This document shows, in pieces, positions 62,413-64,000 of a DNA stretch of 64,000 nt (positions are counted from its first letter, which is position 1; each line of letters begins with the position of its first letter). Made by a program: the position numbers and the translations under genes. Origin of the DNA: Arthrobacter caoxuetaonis (GTDB taxonomy: Bacteria > Actinomycetota > Actinomycetes > Actinomycetales > Micrococcaceae); assembly GCF_023921125.1 (NCBI RefSeq), contig NZ_CP099466.1, forward strand, positions 2,418,001-2,482,000, given 5' to 3'. The notes beneath the pieces are model-generated. The model was not told where the DNA came from. It saw only the letters and a program-made list of their open reading frames with translations, and did no database searches.

Positions 62413-63525
62413 ATGGCGACACTGGGCATCGAGGAAGAGTACCTGCTGCTGGATCCGGAGACCGGACTCCCGTCGCACCAGGCGGAGGAGGTAGCGGGCT
62501 ACCTGCACCGTTCACCACGAGTCAGCGACACCGAGATCCAGCGTGAGCTGCTCAGCTGCCAGATCGAGACGGCCACGCCCGTTTCCTCGACGCTGACGGA
62601 AGCGGAAGAGTACCTGCTCAATTTCCGGTCACAGCTGGAAACCGCAGCCCGAAAAGCCTCCGTGGTTGCCGCCGGTACCGCGTCTGCTCCCCTGATCGCG
62701 GACCATTACCCCGAGCTCACGGACAAGGAACGCTACCGACAGCTGAAGGACAGCGCACCAGGAATCGTCGGTGACCAGTTTGTGAACGGCCTGCATGTCC
62801 ACGTTTCCATCCCGGACCGGGAGTCCGGTGTCCAGGCCCTTAACCGGATCCGGGAGTGGCTCCCTGCCATCGTGGCCCTGAGCTGCAACTCCCCTTACTG
62901 GCTGGGCCGGGACAGCGGTTTCGGCAGCTGGCGGGTGGTGCACTACCGCCGTTGGCCGGTCCAGGGCTGCCCTCCGACCTTCAAGGACGCAGACGACTAC
63001 GAGCGCCGGATCCAGCAGCTGGTGGCCACCGGCGCCATCATCGACCGCGGTGTCCTGACCTGGATGGCCCGCCTTTCCGATTCCTACCCCACGCTGGAGG
63101 TCCGTGCCGGCGATGCCCAGCTCAGGGCGCGGGACTCAGTCCTTGTGGCTGCACTGGTCCGCGGCCTCGTTTCCACTGCGGTCGGAGAAGCCGAGCGGGA
63201 CGTGCTGCGGCCGAATCCGGAGCCGGAGCTCCTGGACGCGGCAATGTGGCAGGCAGCCCGGGAAGGGATGGCCGGCATGCTGGTGGATCCCGTCAGTGCA
63301 GACCTGGTACCTGCCCGGACACGCGTCCGGGACATGCTGGAGTTCATCGGGCAGGCGTTGGATGCCGAAGGCGACACCGAATGGGTGCAGGCCGGCCTCG
63401 CGGAAGTCCGGGACTCCGGGACGGGGTCCGATCGGCAGCGCCGAGCCATGGAGAGCAAGGGCATGCAGGGGCTGCTGGAGCTCTACCGGGGAACCTTGTC
63501 GGAGAACGCTAACCTGTCGCGCTGA
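62413..63525 (+). CDS. YbdK-family carboxylate-amine ligase (GCS2), second of a tandem pair
   Basis: A 370-residue paralogue of the preceding protein, sharing LGIEEEYLLLDPETG, LLSCQIETATPV, NGLHVHVSIPDRESG, FGSWRVVHYRRW and LEVRAGDAQLRARDSV. Both proteins keep the ligase motifs, so neither looks inactive. GGAGGGTTGA precedes the ATG. It has a slightly longer middle region (SAPLIADHYPELTDKERYRQ). The 3' end overlaps the convergent glucosidase gene by 17 bases. Confidence 0.9.
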   Translation: MATLGIEEEYLLLDPETGLPSHQAEEVAGYLHRSPRVSDTEIQRELLSCQIETATPVSSTLTEAEEYLLNFRSQLETAARKASVVAAGTASAPLIADHYPELTDKERYRQLKDSAPGIVGDQFVNGLHVHVSIPDRESGVQALNRIREWLPAIVALSCNSPYWLGRDSGFGSWRVVHYRRWPVQGCPPTFKDADDYERRIQQLVATGAIIDRGVLTWMARLSDSYPTLEVRAGDAQLRARDSVLVAALVRGLVSTAVGEAERDVLRPNPEPELLDAAMWQAAREGMAGMLVDPVSADLVPARTRVRDMLEFIGQALDAEGDTEWVQAGLAEVRDSGTGSDRQRRAMESKGMQGLLELYRGTLSENANLSR

Positions 63526-64000
63526 TGTCCGTCACCCGTGCCTCCCAGGGGGCAAGGACTGCCGGATCCGCTTCCCCGCCGTAGTTGCCCAGCAGGACCT
63601 TTCCCGTCCGAAGGTCCGGCGGGACAGGGAGCTCCTGGTATGAGGGATTGGCCAGGATGCTCAGGCTGACCTCCCCGAGCGTCCGGCGAAACGCGAACAG
63701 CGCCGGGTGGTTGGCGTACAACAGGTTGAACGTGCCCAGCGCGACGACCGGAAGCTCGTGCCGCATGCGGATCAGCTCCTGGTAGTACCGGAAAATCGAC
63801 TTCACCGAGGCCTTGTCGGTTTCGACATTGATTTCCCGGTGGCGGGGACCGAGGCCGATCCACGGTATGCCGCCGCTGAACCCGGCGCGGGGACCGGCAT
63901 CCCACTGCATGGGCGTGCGTGCGTTATCCCTGGAGACGTGCCGCAGCAGTTCCAGCACGGCCTGCGGTGACCGCCCCCGGGCTGTGGCCTCCGCATAGAA
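63509..64000 (-). CDS. GH13 alpha-glucosidase/oligo-1,6-glucosidase, C-terminal part, cut by the window edge
   Basis: The visible 163 codons contain the GH13 signature VSRDNARTPMQWD and the following WIGLG...REINVETD and FRYYQELIRMRHE stretches of bacterial alpha-glucosidases and oligo-1,6-glucosidases, then the C-terminal beta domain ending VTDISATG. The catalytic domain lies outside the window. Trehalose synthase and trehalose-6-phosphate hydrolase are related alternatives. It is convergent with the ligase gene. Confidence 0.88.
   Translation of the reverse strand, partial: FYAEATARGRSPQAVLELLRHVSRDNARTPMQWDAGPRAGFSGGIPWIGLGPRHREINVETDKASVKSIFRYYQELIRMRHELPVVALGTFNLLYANHPALFAFRRTLGEVSLSILANPSYQELPVPPDLRTGKVLLGNYGGEADPAVLAPWEARVTDISATG

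Overview
The window is a 64 kb piece of a high-GC Gram-positive chromosome. Its gene content and order point to an actinobacterium of the Micrococcaceae, Arthrobacter-like: the hom-thrC-thrB / rho / prfA-prmC-tsaC / wecA-type / atp gene order, a fused 2-oxoglutarate decarboxylase (Kgd), a SigR/RsrA thiol-stress pair, the 24-residue ribosomal protein bL37, an aroA-rsgA-hisN block, and frequent GTG/TTG starts. Species cannot be fixed from the sequence alone. Most of the window is core chromosome; no insertion sequence, prophage or CRISPR array was seen.

Layout. 1-9062 (minus): partial murA, a DUF2550 gene and the complete F1Fo ATP synthase operon read in the direction atpI-like, atpZ/atpI-like, atpB-E-F-H-A-G-D-C. 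9199-15232: cell-surface polysaccharide genes (a WecA/MraY-type phosphosugar transferase and a CapD/WbpM-type nucleotide-sugar dehydratase on minus; two glycosyltransferases and an epimerase divergent on plus) placed between tsaC and atp. 15229-20318 (minus): tsaC, prmC, prfA, rho. 20763-27279 (minus): argS-lysA-hom-thrC-thrB, i.e. arginyl-tRNA synthetase plus the aspartate-family pathway to lysine and threonine. 27444-30344 (plus): FMN-binding lipoprotein, ApbE flavin transferase and a membrane NqrB/RnfD-like plus ferredoxin-reductase-like fusion, a probable trans-membrane electron-transfer cassette. 30512-30584: tRNA-Arg(CCG).

30669-33654 (minus): a MacB-like ABC exporter with adaptor protein. 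33915-37006: a GlxA-type AraC regulator, a small membrane protein, a DinB-family protein and a WYL regulator. 37020-42951: HrpA helicase, HIT protein, rhodanese and a metallo-beta-lactamase-fold hydrolase. 43056-46145: Zur-like regulator facing znuB-znuC-znuA, with a Zur-type operator upstream of znuA. 46246-48683: two CNNM/CorC-type membrane proteins. 49188-53687: kgd and an SGNH-like protein lacking its catalytic residues. 53781-56076: MDR oxidoreductase, bL37, rsrA, sigR. 56332-64000: DoxX-like protein, aroA, rsgA, hisN, a methyltransferase, two tandem YbdK-type carboxylate-amine ligases, and the C-terminal part of a GH13 glucosidase.

Cross-cutting signals: seven genes have a -10-like hexamer exactly six bases before the start codon, as expected of leaderless transcripts. 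sigR has a perfect SigR-type promoter upstream of a long start and a housekeeping-type -10 just upstream of a shorter start. MurA carries Asp in place of the fosfomycin-reactive Cys. ATP synthase combines a C-terminally extended alpha subunit with an epsilon subunit lacking its inhibitory C-terminal domain. Rho carries a very long Arg/Asn-rich insert with a 42-bp tandem DNA repeat. All functional statements are read from sequence and family knowledge; no searches were run.
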